Shown piece after piece: positions 1 through 8,700 of a stretch of 64,000 bases of DNA. Source of the stretch: Caballeronia pedi (lineage in GTDB: Bacteria; Pseudomonadota; Gammaproteobacteria; Burkholderiales; Burkholderiaceae). The position numbers and the translations under genes were made by a program. Position 1 is the stretch's first letter. Each line of letters starts with the position of its first letter. The stretch lies in contig NZ_FCOE02000017.1 in NCBI RefSeq assembly GCF_001544915.2, positions 97,565 to 161,564 on the forward strand, given 5' to 3'. The notes beneath the pieces were generated by a model that did no database searches, was not told the origin of the DNA, and saw only the letters and a program-made list of their open reading frames with translations.

Positions 1-63
1 ATGCTGGAGTGCTCGGATGACGGTCGAATCGATCAGCACATGCTCGAGTTCGCCCGCTTGAGG
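1..63 (-). pseudogene. IS5-family transposase fragment, runs off the left edge
   Basis: Read on the minus strand from 63 down to 1, the frame gives a short stretch containing LIDSTVIRALQH. This resembles the DST(I/V)xRAxQH catalytic-region motif of IS5-group transposases. An in-frame stop (TAA) lies just upstream and no initiator is visible, so the visible part has lost its 5' end. The rest, if any, lies outside the window. It sits downstream of the T6SS trio and suggests past insertion activity at that border. The call rests on one motif. Confidence 0.55.
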
Positions 64-150
64 AACAGGATTCTGGGGGTTTTAGACCCCGCGCGTCCGA
101 TTCCTCCTCCACTAGCAGATGCTCACGGCGTGACTCGGACATTAGCTACT

Positions 151-1224
151 TCAGACCGCTTTCATCAGACGCCACAGCACACGCTCACCTTGCAGGCGCG
201 GCATTGGCACGCCAAAGGCTACGGTTTGTGGCCCGAGCGGTTTGTCGAGGCATTGCCATACGCCCGGATACGGGCAGGGCGTGTCCGACCACACGCGCAT
301 GCCGCCGCGTAGTTCTTCCGGCTCGGGGGCCTCGCGCGTCGGGTCCGGAGAAAGGAACGCGTACTCGCTCTCCTCCTCGGGGACTGTGCCGTCTTCGTAG
401 CGGTCATCGCGCCAGAGCAAGCGCCATGTAACGTCTGCGTTCGGATTGGCGTCGGCGGTTTCCAGCGAGGCTTGCGGTGCATTGGATTGACCATGTAGGT
501 AGGCCATGCATCCGATCTTAGGCAGCGGTCCTTCGGGAGGCGGCGGCGCACCGAACAGATGAAAGCCCTTCGGTTTGGGCACTTCTACCGGTTCCCAAAT
601 GCCCGAACATGGCGTAGTTCTTCCAGTGACGACCAGCGTGTGTTTCGCTGGATCGGGCACATCGGGCAACACCGTGGGAAAGGTCATCTTCGGCAACCAT
701 TCTTGCAGCCAAACGCCATAGACAACCAGTGAGGGCTCGTCGAGGTCGCGACGCTCGATGATGTTTGGACAACACTCCCTCCAAACGTCGCTCAGTTGTG
801 ACAATGCAAAGTTGAATTCCTGCCACAACGGTGTGTGCTTCTCGTCGATGTAGTTTTCGCCAATTTCGATGCGATCTTGCATCTGGTTCCAATAGGAGAG
901 TATTCGGTTTGCCATGACAAACTCACCGTTGGCACCGTACTTGAATACGCGCTTGTCTCCCGCGCGCAGGCGACTGACCCCTTCCTCGCAGTGGGCCAGA
1001 CACTTGAGGATCAGAATCAGATCACTTTCTGGTACGCCGGTCTTTTCACTCCACCCGCGCTCACTGGCGGCCTGTACGCTTTTCTCGGTGATCTTAGCCC
1101 ACGCACGGAAATAGCTCAAAATGCGGTTCCACGCGGTATAGGAACTGACGCGTTTGAGCCAATGGAAGATCTGCTTGCGTTCCTGCTCGCTGGGCAGCAT
1201 GACGCCTTGGGGATACGTACTCAT
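151..1224 (-). CDS. Two-part immunity protein for the adjacent T6SS effector (Imm71/Imm72-like)
   Basis: A 357-residue soluble protein with no signal peptide. Its helical N-terminal half (about residues 1-180) and beta-rich, Pro/Trp-rich C-terminal half (about 185-357, with WxLLWRDDRYEDG- and PYPGVWQC-type segments) fit the Imm72/Imm71 immunity families often found fused in Burkholderia polymorphic-toxin loci; that match is from memory. Its start overlaps the stop of the upstream effector gene by ATGA, so the two are translationally coupled, as expected for an antidote. Inferred role: cytoplasmic neutralisation of the cognate effector in the producer and its kin. Base composition looks less GC-rich than the genes to the right. 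Confidence 0.7.
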   Translation of the reverse strand: MSTYPQGVMLPSEQERKQIFHWLKRVSSYTAWNRILSYFRAWAKITEKSVQAASERGWSEKTGVPESDLILILKCLAHCEEGVSRLRAGDKRVFKYGANGEFVMANRILSYWNQMQDRIEIGENYIDEKHTPLWQEFNFALSQLSDVWRECCPNIIERRDLDEPSLVVYGVWLQEWLPKMTFPTVLPDVPDPAKHTLVVTGRTTPCSGIWEPVEVPKPKGFHLFGAPPPPEGPLPKIGCMAYLHGQSNAPQASLETADANPNADVTWRLLWRDDRYEDGTVPEEESEYAFLSPDPTREAPEPEELRGGMRVWSDTPCPYPGVWQCLDKPLGPQTVAFGVPMPRLQGERVLWRLMKAV

Positions 1225-2726
1225 TGGGTGGCTTCCTCTGTTTTGCTGGCTTGCTCGCGCTTACCCAACTTCACGGTTTGAACAGTCCCTTGCCCGGGCA
1301 GACGCAAGTAACCATGCACGGCATTGGCGTCTTTCCATCCGGTCGGCTTGATTTCGAAGGCGATGCCTGATATCTCGTCGACCCATGGAACAGGGCTTCG
1401 CGTGTCGATGACGTTCTTGCCCAGTTCACTGAGCATGTCGGAAGATTCCTTGTTCAAAAAGAAGAACGCTTGCGTTCCGCCGCCAGGCAGATACTGGCCC
1501 GGAATCTTTTCGCTTACCTGTTCTGAAACGGTACCAACCGCAGCTTTCGGTCCTTGGTCGCTAATCACATGTCCAGTGACGATGTAGCCATCGCGATTGA
1601 ATTCATCCAGCACAGCCGCCTGCTCGCGCCATTGCTTTGCATTGGCCGGAGGTTCGCCAATCCACCACCACGCGCCTCCGGCAGACGACGGGCCGACGTG
1701 TACGCCAAGCGTGAGGTCCTCCGGTCCGAATAATCGCGCGATTTTTTCTCCTTTTGCCAAGGGCCGGTTCGTGATCCGGCCACTGTAAGCCGCGATTTTT
1801 GTCAATTGACCTTTGTCATCCGGCGTTTTGGCCAAGTCGGGATAGCCTTCCTTGGGCTCATAATAGGGCTCCAACGATTTTGGTCTCTGCGCGTCCGCCG
1901 GATTCTGCTTCCACCCACCACGCCTCGAACGCATGGGCAAAGCGCCTTCCTCGACCACCCTTCGCTCGTCGGTATAGGTGTGCGCCTTTTCACCCGCCGA
2001 CACTTCATATCGGACGGCCCGACTGGTAGTTTCTCCGCCGCTGCGAATGCACGCCTGAATTTCCCGTAGCTTCTGATCAAGTTCCTTGAGCGCGTCCGGG
2101 ATACGCTTCCCGGCTTCGTCCTTCAGCCAGCGCATGCTTTTTCCCAATCGATCGAGGCGATTGGCCAGGCTCTCAGGAAGGTGCATCCGCTTTCGAATCG
2201 CGGTGACGCCATCCACCATCGTTGCGGTATAGCGGTTAAGCGCGTCGATGATCTGCGGCTGGTAGTCGGCAAAGCGCAGCTTGAGCAACCATTGCTCCGC
2301 ATTACCGTGTCCCAGATGGTTGAGCACTTCGACAATATCGGTCGCCAGCTTGGCCGTTGCTTCGCCGCTGCGTACACCGCTGATAATCAGGCGTCCGACA
2401 CCTTTTACTACTCCGCCTAGTACGGGAATGAGCGCCAGCAACAGGACGATGAACAGCACCCATTCCCATTTGTCGTCGCGCTTCTTCTGGTCGTCGATCA
2501 GACCCATTGACGAAGCAATCAGATCGCGGACCGCAGTCGCGTCGCCCAGCAGCGGAATCATACCGATGACGGCATCGACGATGATCTGTGAAACGGTCGC
2601 CTTGGTGTTGAACGTGCCCTGAGCCGTGCCCCATATCCACTGTCCCGTATCCACAGCCAGAGCCTTGAAACCAGCCCAACTCATGCCGCCCGGCGCAGCC
2701 CCCTTGTCATTGACTACTGCGTTCAT
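1221..2726 (-). CDS. Putative type VI secretion effector (toxin) with unclassified C-terminal domain
   Basis: 501 residues. The N-terminal region (about 1-130) has two hydrophobic stretches, around IIVDAVIGMIPLLGD and WVLFIVLLLALIPVLGG, followed by a long helical region to about residue 230. This N-terminal architecture is common in vgrG-linked effectors of Burkholderia and Ralstonia. The C-terminal half (about 240-490) looks like a separate globular toxin domain with AWWWIGEPPANAKQW, GYIVTGHVISDQGPKA and GQYLPGGGTQAFF; I cannot assign it to an enzyme family. The gene overlaps vgrG upstream and the immunity gene downstream by ATGA at both junctions. Delivery on the VgrG spike is inferred from this order. 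Whether the hydrophobic segments form pores or only hold the protein on the spike cannot be told from sequence. Confidence 0.65.
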   Translation of the reverse strand: MNAVVNDKGAAPGGMSWAGFKALAVDTGQWIWGTAQGTFNTKATVSQIIVDAVIGMIPLLGDATAVRDLIASSMGLIDDQKKRDDKWEWVLFIVLLLALIPVLGGVVKGVGRLIISGVRSGEATAKLATDIVEVLNHLGHGNAEQWLLKLRFADYQPQIIDALNRYTATMVDGVTAIRKRMHLPESLANRLDRLGKSMRWLKDEAGKRIPDALKELDQKLREIQACIRSGGETTSRAVRYEVSAGEKAHTYTDERRVVEEGALPMRSRRGGWKQNPADAQRPKSLEPYYEPKEGYPDLAKTPDDKGQLTKIAAYSGRITNRPLAKGEKIARLFGPEDLTLGVHVGPSSAGGAWWWIGEPPANAKQWREQAAVLDEFNRDGYIVTGHVISDQGPKAAVGTVSEQVSEKIPGQYLPGGGTQAFFFLNKESSDMLSELGKNVIDTRSPVPWVDEISGIAFEIKPTGWKDANAVHGYLRLPGQGTVQTVKLGKREQASKTEEATQ

Positions 2727-5077
2727 GCGTTGTCCTCGTTGGTTTCATTTCGTTGATCGCTATAGCGCTCGATGCGCGCGTTAAAGGTGCCCACAGGATT
2801 CGGGTTGTGGTCGGGCGTAGGGCGTCGATCACGCCGCGCGTAATCGAACTCCGCAGGACTGTATTGCACCCACGCGCTGCCTCCCGACACATCGGCGAGG
2901 GTGGCTTGGCCGTGTGCATCGAGTTGTCCTGTGCGTTGGGTGCCGTCGGCGAGCGTGGCGACATAGGTCGCGCTTCGAAGCCCTTCGTCGTCGTGGTAAC
3001 GGTGGTCGAGCACGACGGAGCCAATGTCCGAAGCGACGCCTGAGTTCGGATTTGCTTCGGCCCAAAAGACGTTTCCGGCACCGGCCGAATCGATCGTCAA
3101 TGGCCCCTTGAATCTGATTGCCGTGCCTTCGATCTTGACGCCGCTGCTGTCGATGGTGATGGTGCCGCCTGGCCCTTGAATGACCGTGCGGTCGCTGGCC
3201 TGTAACAGATAGCGTTGCGTCTGCCGTTCGATGCGTTGCCCCGCGCTGAGCTTGTGATGCCCCTGCACGGTGTGCTCGACATGCCCGCCCACGTCACTGA
3301 TGTGATTGGCCGTGGTCTGGTCTTTCCGATGGTTGCCGACCGTTTCAACGCGATCCTTGCCGATGTTGATCGTGTGGTTACGCTCGATCAGAAGAAACGC
3401 ATCCTGGCCGATCTGGTGACGGCGATTGCGCCCGATGTTTACCTGTTCGTCATTGCCGACCGTCTCCGTGCGGTCGTGCCCGATGCCGATGGTTTCGTCA
3501 TGCCCGACGTTCTCGCTGCGGTCGTTGCCGACGAAGGTTGTCTCGTCGTGGTTCACATGGATGTTCTGATCCTTCTGCGCGTGAACGTAGATTTCCTCCT
3601 GCCCGGCCTCGTCCTCGAAGCGCAGTTCATTGAAACCGTCGCCCTTGTGGGTCTGGCTTTTGATGGTCATGCGCGTCTTATGGCGCGGCAGTTCGTAGGG
3701 CGGCAGGTTCAGCGCGTTATAGGTGCGGCCAATAATAATCGGCTGGTCGCAATCGCCGTCGAGCCAGTCAACGATGACTTCCTGCCCGATACGCGGTATC
3801 GCCATGTGCCCCCACGTGGCCCCGGCCCAGTTCTGCGCGACGCGTATCCAACAGGAACTGTGCTCGTCGTTCTTGCCTTCGCGATCCCACGGAAATTGCA
3901 CGGTCACGCGGCCGTGCTGGTCCGTATGAATTTCCTCTCCCGCCGGTCCCGTGACGATCGCTATATGCGGGCCATCGATGCGCGGTTTCGGTAGCAGGGC
4001 GGGCTTCCATTCGACGTCATCCGGCACGAGTTCGGCGGTGTAGCTGTAATGCGTGCCCTCGGCGGCTTCAGCCGATTCCTCTTCCTGGCTCACATGCTGT
4101 TTGCCGTGGTGCTTGACGCGCACGGGCCGCCAGCCGCGATTCCACTCCTCGCGGGGATGCCCTTCGAGGTCAAACGCCAAACCGGGAACAAGACGCGCGT
4201 CATCGCCCTCGGCGATGGCAATGCGCGCATCACGGCGCAATGCCAGCAGCCGGGTCTGCGTCATAGGCTTCCCAGCTGAATCTTCCTTGTACCGCCCCGG
4301 CGAATCGTAGCGCTCGTAATCGCGCCCTTGATGGTCGAGATTCGCGCCTTCAGCAACGTGCTGCTGGTTGTATCGCGGGTGCTTAAACGTTCGGTCACGC
4401 TGCACTTGGCGTGCAGTCCGGACTTGCTCGGTATAGCGGAAGGTGCGAAGCGCCGGTTCGGGCGCGTCGCCGCCGGGGTTCGGGTTGTAGGAGACGGGAC
4501 CGCCATCGATCGCACCATGCACGTAGGCTCTGTCGCTGTGAATAACTCGATGGCCGGAGGCAGAATGCTGGAAATAGTAGAAAAGCCCTTCTTCCGCTGC
4601 CTGCCCTTGAATGAATTGGAGTGTCGTTTCACCCGGCTGGACACAATACTCACGCGGCAGGTATTCGAGATACGTTTGCTGCTCGTAGTCAGTAATGCCT
4701 TGCTCGCTCATCAGCGTCTGCAATATTTGCGGAATATTCCGTTGCTGGAAAATACGCCAATTACTTCGCAAAAAAGCGCGAGCGAGCAGAGGTTCAATAA
4801 CTGCGTGGTAGCGTGTTCTCCTGAAACCCGTTTCACCTTGTTCGAAGGTGCTCACGATTCCGTGAACGTAGCGCACCGGCTCGCCGTTGCACAGAATGGT
4901 GAGCAGCGCCCCCTGATCGAGAACCTTGCTGAAATCAACGGCAGGATCGGCGTTTGAGAGTTCAACGTTGAGAACGAAAGTCTCGGATAATGCCTCTTCT
5001 AAATCGAACTCCAATACATCGAAAGTCAAGCCGCTGGCGGACTTGAAAATAAAACTATAGTCGAATTGACGCGGCAT
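2723..5077 (-). CDS. vgrG: Type VI secretion tip protein VgrG with C-terminal transthyretin-like extension
   Basis: 784 residues from the ATG at 5077, which has GGGA about ten bases upstream; a GTG at 5098 is a possible earlier start. The N-terminal half is the gp27-like hub (about 1-370, starting FDYSFIFKSASG). Next come a gp5 OB-fold (GRVTVQFPWDREGK, CWIRVAQNWAGA, GQEVIVDWLDGDCDQP) and a needle of repeated VGNDxxxxVGHD-type units forming the triple beta-helix. The last 100 or so residues (from about GSVVLDHRYHDDEGL) look like a transthyretin/carboxypeptidase-regulatory fold, which in other VgrGs recruits the adjacent effector. No other T6SS structural genes are in the window, so this is an orphan vgrG island served by a core locus elsewhere. 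Confidence 0.93.
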   Translation of the reverse strand: MPRQFDYSFIFKSASGLTFDVLEFDLEEALSETFVLNVELSNADPAVDFSKVLDQGALLTILCNGEPVRYVHGIVSTFEQGETGFRRTRYHAVIEPLLARAFLRSNWRIFQQRNIPQILQTLMSEQGITDYEQQTYLEYLPREYCVQPGETTLQFIQGQAAEEGLFYYFQHSASGHRVIHSDRAYVHGAIDGGPVSYNPNPGGDAPEPALRTFRYTEQVRTARQVQRDRTFKHPRYNQQHVAEGANLDHQGRDYERYDSPGRYKEDSAGKPMTQTRLLALRRDARIAIAEGDDARLVPGLAFDLEGHPREEWNRGWRPVRVKHHGKQHVSQEEESAEAAEGTHYSYTAELVPDDVEWKPALLPKPRIDGPHIAIVTGPAGEEIHTDQHGRVTVQFPWDREGKNDEHSSCWIRVAQNWAGATWGHMAIPRIGQEVIVDWLDGDCDQPIIIGRTYNALNLPPYELPRHKTRMTIKSQTHKGDGFNELRFEDEAGQEEIYVHAQKDQNIHVNHDETTFVGNDRSENVGHDETIGIGHDRTETVGNDEQVNIGRNRRHQIGQDAFLLIERNHTINIGKDRVETVGNHRKDQTTANHISDVGGHVEHTVQGHHKLSAGQRIERQTQRYLLQASDRTVIQGPGGTITIDSSGVKIEGTAIRFKGPLTIDSAGAGNVFWAEANPNSGVASDIGSVVLDHRYHDDEGLRSATYVATLADGTQRTGQLDAHGQATLADVSGGSAWVQYSPAEFDYARRDRRPTPDHNPNPVGTFNARIERYSDQRNETNEDNA

Positions 5078-5416
5078 AAACAATTTCCCTGAAAGCACCG
5101 CATTGCTGAGCGGTCAAACAAGCTGACGCAAATTTGACGGGTCGAAACATAAGCGGGATTTATTTCGGGATAAATGCGGGTTAACCTTTAAGCTGAAAAC
5201 GCTGACTAAGTCAACTATAAAGCGGAAGAGACACGGTCCGAGCATTGCTTGGGCGCGCTCAATGCGTACACCCGATCAGGACGACTGGCACCTTGATCCT
5301 CGCGCGGGGCATCTACAGGTTGTCAGCGAGAAACTTGGCGCAGAACCTAACGCGAATGCCAGATTCGGCGAAAGCCTACCGATCTTCTTCAGGAACAAAC
5401 CGAACGTATCAGCCTA
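5078..5416. other. Intergenic region between vgrG and the polysaccharide operon
   Basis: About 340 bases that are clearly more AT-rich than the flanking genes around 5100-5225. They hold the vgrG leader and candidate promoter. The part from 5230 to 5416 lies 3' of the YbcH-like gene; I see no convincing gene, terminator hairpin or repeat in it. Confidence 0.5.
5186..5214 (-). promoter_or_regulatory. Candidate sigma-70 promoter for the vgrG operon
   Basis: On the minus strand, TTGACT (5209-5214) is followed after 17 bases by TTAAAG (5186-5191), about 100 bases upstream of the vgrG ATG. The -35 is strong and the -10 weak. A perfect 11-bp palindrome TGACTAAGTCA (5203-5213) overlaps the -35 and could bind a repressor. 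Prediction by eye only. Confidence 0.38.
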
Positions 5417-6277
5417 TCACTTGCGCACGAACGAATACGCATCAACCAACCCCTGCACAACATCCGCCGACACATAATGCGGTCCATCGAAGAGATACGT
5501 CCGATACCCCCGATAAGCATCGATCTGCGGCTTCAGCTCCTCCACCGTCGCGGAGCGAAACCCCCCGCCCACCTGCGGACGAAACGCCTCCGCGATGATC
5601 CTCACCCGATGCCGCCCCAGCTTTGCCGCAAGCTGATCCGCATACTCCCGAGCGACGCGCGGCTCACGCGCATACACCCCGCATCCATCCTGCAACAGCA
5701 CGCCCACATCACGCGGCAACCATTGATCCAGCCATTCCGCAATCGCCGCGCCGCCGACATTCGCGCGGTCATAAACACTGACCCACAACGGCTTGGGCAA
5801 CGCATCGAGCATCGTGCGCAACGCGCTCGCGTTCTGCCAGGTCGGATCGATCTCCACGGGAAAGTAGTATCCCGTCACATGCACGGGCGGATGAACCTCC
5901 GCGAGCCGCATCGATTCGATGAACAGTTGCGCCGCATTCGCACGCGCCGCCGCTTCGTCGAAGCGCCCGGCGAGCCCGACGATCACATCGCGCGCCCACG
6001 GCTCCTGCCCGATGCGCTCCCAGTCGGGCATGCGCGCCGCCGCGCGCAATCCCGCGCCCGGCACGAACGATATGCCATCGACAGACGTCCATTGCACGAT
6101 CAGCTCATGCGCGCCGAGCCTGTCCCAGTCGCCGTGCGGATCGGCATGCGCGTTGTCGGGCTGCCAGACGATGCCGTCGACGAGATGCGCACGCGCGCGC
6201 GCGGCATCGGCATGCGCCGAAACCGGAGCGCACGCAAGGCAGCACGCGATGACGAGAACGGAGATCAGGGAAGACAT
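5417..6277 (-). CDS. Periplasmic glycosidase-like protein of the NfrA/NfrB polysaccharide operon (YbcH/DUF4434-like)
   Basis: 286 residues. The first 23 or so form a Sec signal peptide ending in VSAHADA, so it should act in the periplasm. The mature part reads like a (beta/alpha)8 sugar-active fold: LIVQWTSVDG near the start, a VHVTGYYFPVEIDPTW strand, then PLWVSVYDR, and acidic residues at strand ends. It resembles the DUF4434-type product (YbcH) that, as I recall, accompanies nfrA-nfrB in E. coli. Its ATG overlaps the nfrA stop by one base (TGATG), making it the last gene of the operon. A role in trimming or releasing the polymer is inferred; catalytic residues are not established. Confidence 0.6.
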   Translation of the reverse strand: MSSLISVLVIACCLACAPVSAHADAARARAHLVDGIVWQPDNAHADPHGDWDRLGAHELIVQWTSVDGISFVPGAGLRAAARMPDWERIGQEPWARDVIVGLAGRFDEAAARANAAQLFIESMRLAEVHPPVHVTGYYFPVEIDPTWQNASALRTMLDALPKPLWVSVYDRANVGGAAIAEWLDQWLPRDVGVLLQDGCGVYAREPRVAREYADQLAAKLGRHRVRIIAEAFRPQVGGGFRSATVEELKPQIDAYRGYRTYLFDGPHYVSADVVQGLVDAYSFVRK

Positions 6278-8700
6278 CAGTACGAGAATACCGCACCGAA
6301 GAACACGCCTTTGGCGCGATCATCGCCCGCGACGCGAAACCGGTATTGCACCGACACATCGACGAACGACCGCGGCGCATCGTACGGACCGCCACGGAAC
6401 CAGTAACGCGCCGCCACGCCCGCGCCGACGCCCACCGGCACGCTGTGATCGATCGCCGAATCGTAGTCCATGCCGATGACCGCATGCGGAAACACCGTCA
6501 GGCGCGGACTCAGCGCATCGAGCCGATACGTGCGGCCCAGACGCGCGTTCGCGGTCGCGTAGGTCGAATCGTTCTCGATGTAATGCCCCGCTTCGCCGTA
6601 CACCGTGCCGGTCCACCAGCTCGGTACGTCGAGCCGGCGCGTGTCGCCGAAACCATTGGAATACGCCGCGCGAACGAGCCAGTCCGAGCGCACGTCCGAG
6701 CCGATCGGCAGAATCTTTTCGACGGCGAAAATCGCATTGACCGATGCGAACGGCTTCACGCGCGCGCCGATCGCCGCCTGCAACGTCGATGCCCCCGACG
6801 GCCCGTCGCCCTGCACGCCGAAGTTCTCGTAGCCGCGCGCATACACCTCGAACATGCGGTCGCCGAGACTGCCGAACGGACGCCAGTACGCTTCCGCGCC
6901 CGCCTGCCAGTTGTTCGACAAACCGGGCGTCGGCGCGAACGCGAAGCCTTGCTGCGCGCCGTTGCCGCGATAGTTCACGGTCGCGCTGAAGCCCCAGTTG
7001 CGCGTCGCTTCGGCGTGGGCCGCGCGCGCGTCGTTCAGTGCTTCGGGCGTGAGCGCGTCGTCGGCAGGCGCGCTTGCGCCGTGGTCGATTGCGCGTTCCA
7101 GATACTTCGCGCCCTCTTCATTGCGATGCAGACTGAGCGCCGCATAACCCGCGTCCGCTTGCGCCGATGCGGACAGCTTGCCGTCGCGCTCGGCGCGCGC
7201 GAAGTAGTTCAGCGCGAGCGCGCTGTCGCCCGCGCGCCGCGCGATGAACGCGGCCTGCGTGTCGGTCATCGAGTCGAGCAGGTTCGCATCGATCAACGCG
7301 CGCGCTTCGCCCGACGCCTCGCGTGTGCGGCCCGTCGCCGCGAGCGCATCGATCAGCGCGATGCGCGGCTGCGGATCGTCGGGCACTTCGGCGATCGCCG
7401 TGCGCCAGTAGCCGATCGCCGCGCCGCGATCGCCGCGCCGTTCCGCAAGACGCGCTTCGCGTGTCGCGGCGAGCGCGGGATCGTGCGCATAGACATCGCA
7501 GGAAGCGCCGAACGAATCTTCGCGGCACTCGAAGGTCGGGCGCGCGCGCGGATCGATTTGCGCCGCTTGCGCCGCGCCCATGCGCAACATGGCTTGCGCG
7601 CGATGGCGGCGCAAGGTGATCGCGGCGTCGGCGTCATCGGGAGTCTGTGTTGCGACGGGCGGCAGCGCGTCGAGCGCCGCTTGCGGGTTGCCTTGCGCGA
7701 GCCGCACATCGGCGATGATCGTGCGCGCCACGCGGGCATCGCGGTATCGGCGTTCGTCGGCTGCATCGGTCGATGCGGCGAGCGTCAGCGCCTGCGCGAA
7801 GCCGGCGTCTTGTCCGAGCGCCGCGCGCGCATAGCCGCGCAAGGTCCACGCGAGCGTATCGTCGCGATCGAGCGCGATGGCATCGCTCGTGGTGGTCTCC
7901 ACGCCCGCGAAATCGCCGCGCGCGAACAGTATCTCGACGAGCTGCGTGCGAAAATCCTTGCGCTCCGGCGCATACGCGACCGCCTGTTGCGCGAGCCTTT
8001 GCGCCGCGTCCATATCGCCTCGCTCGCGCGCCGCATACGCCGCTTTCGACGCCGCCGGCGCAAGTCTGTCGCCGATGAAGCGTTGCCGCTCGCGCAAGCC
8101 GTCACGCTCGCCGAAGCGCTTCGATGCGTCGGCGACGGCGTCATAGGCGGCGAGATCGTCGCCGGATGCGGCGAGCGAATCGATCAGCAGATAGCGCAAG
8201 CGCTCGGCCTGCGGCGCGAGCCGCACCGCTTCACGGCTTTCGGCCACCGCAGCCGCGTAGTCCTTGCGCGCATACGACCGATACGCCGCGCGCGCCGCCT
8301 TCAGCGCCGGTTCCGGCAGATCGCCCGGCACGCCGCCCGCGCCGCCCGACGCGATCAGCACGTCGATCTGCCTGCGCCGCGCCGTCAGCGCGGGCAGCGG
8401 ACCAAGTTGCGCGATGGCGTCGGCGAGCGCACGGCTCGCGTCCTTCAGACGCCCGCGCGCCGCGAGCGCATTGGCCAGCAGCAGACGCAACTCCGCGACA
8501 TCCGGCCGCTGGCGAATCGCCTCGCGCGCGCCGGCGATGGCTTCGGCATATCGATGCGCGTCGTAGGCCGCGAACGCTTCGCGCGCCACGCGATACGCCG
8601 CGCCGGCGAGCGGCAGCGGCAAGGTCTCGTCGGCGCGGGCTGCCCCCGAGGCGCACAACGCGGCGGCAGTCCACACGGCGAGTCGCAAGCGCCGCGTCAT
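6277..8700 (-). CDS. nfrA: NfrA-like outer-membrane polysaccharide export protein (phage N4 receptor family)
   Basis: 807 residues, shorter than E. coli NfrA (about 990). A signal peptide ends near ASGAARADE. Residues about 30-560 are tetratricopeptide-type helical repeats (recurrent AxxxYxxxRYAEAIAxAREA and LLLANALAARGR patterns). The last 230 or so residues, from about WGFSATVNYRGNG, are alternating strands ending in an aromatic C-terminus (GVFFGAVFSY), typical of a beta-barrel. This TPR-plus-barrel layout matches NfrA and is analogous to BcsC/PgaA export porins. The start overlaps nfrB by ATGA. It would pass the polymer made by NfrB across the outer membrane and may serve as a phage receptor. 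Confidence 0.82.
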   Translation of the reverse strand: MTRRLRLAVWTAAALCASGAARADETLPLPLAGAAYRVAREAFAAYDAHRYAEAIAGAREAIRQRPDVAELRLLLANALAARGRLKDASRALADAIAQLGPLPALTARRRQIDVLIASGGAGGVPGDLPEPALKAARAAYRSYARKDYAAAVAESREAVRLAPQAERLRYLLIDSLAASGDDLAAYDAVADASKRFGERDGLRERQRFIGDRLAPAASKAAYAARERGDMDAAQRLAQQAVAYAPERKDFRTQLVEILFARGDFAGVETTTSDAIALDRDDTLAWTLRGYARAALGQDAGFAQALTLAASTDAADERRYRDARVARTIIADVRLAQGNPQAALDALPPVATQTPDDADAAITLRRHRAQAMLRMGAAQAAQIDPRARPTFECREDSFGASCDVYAHDPALAATREARLAERRGDRGAAIGYWRTAIAEVPDDPQPRIALIDALAATGRTREASGEARALIDANLLDSMTDTQAAFIARRAGDSALALNYFARAERDGKLSASAQADAGYAALSLHRNEEGAKYLERAIDHGASAPADDALTPEALNDARAAHAEATRNWGFSATVNYRGNGAQQGFAFAPTPGLSNNWQAGAEAYWRPFGSLGDRMFEVYARGYENFGVQGDGPSGASTLQAAIGARVKPFASVNAIFAVEKILPIGSDVRSDWLVRAAYSNGFGDTRRLDVPSWWTGTVYGEAGHYIENDSTYATANARLGRTYRLDALSPRLTVFPHAVIGMDYDSAIDHSVPVGVGAGVAARYWFRGGPYDAPRSFVDVSVQYRFRVAGDDRAKGVFFGAVFSY

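Noticed and set aside
1..312. A plus-strand frame at the left edge
   Set aside because: It overlaps the immunity gene and the transposase scrap, and its sequence has no family features.
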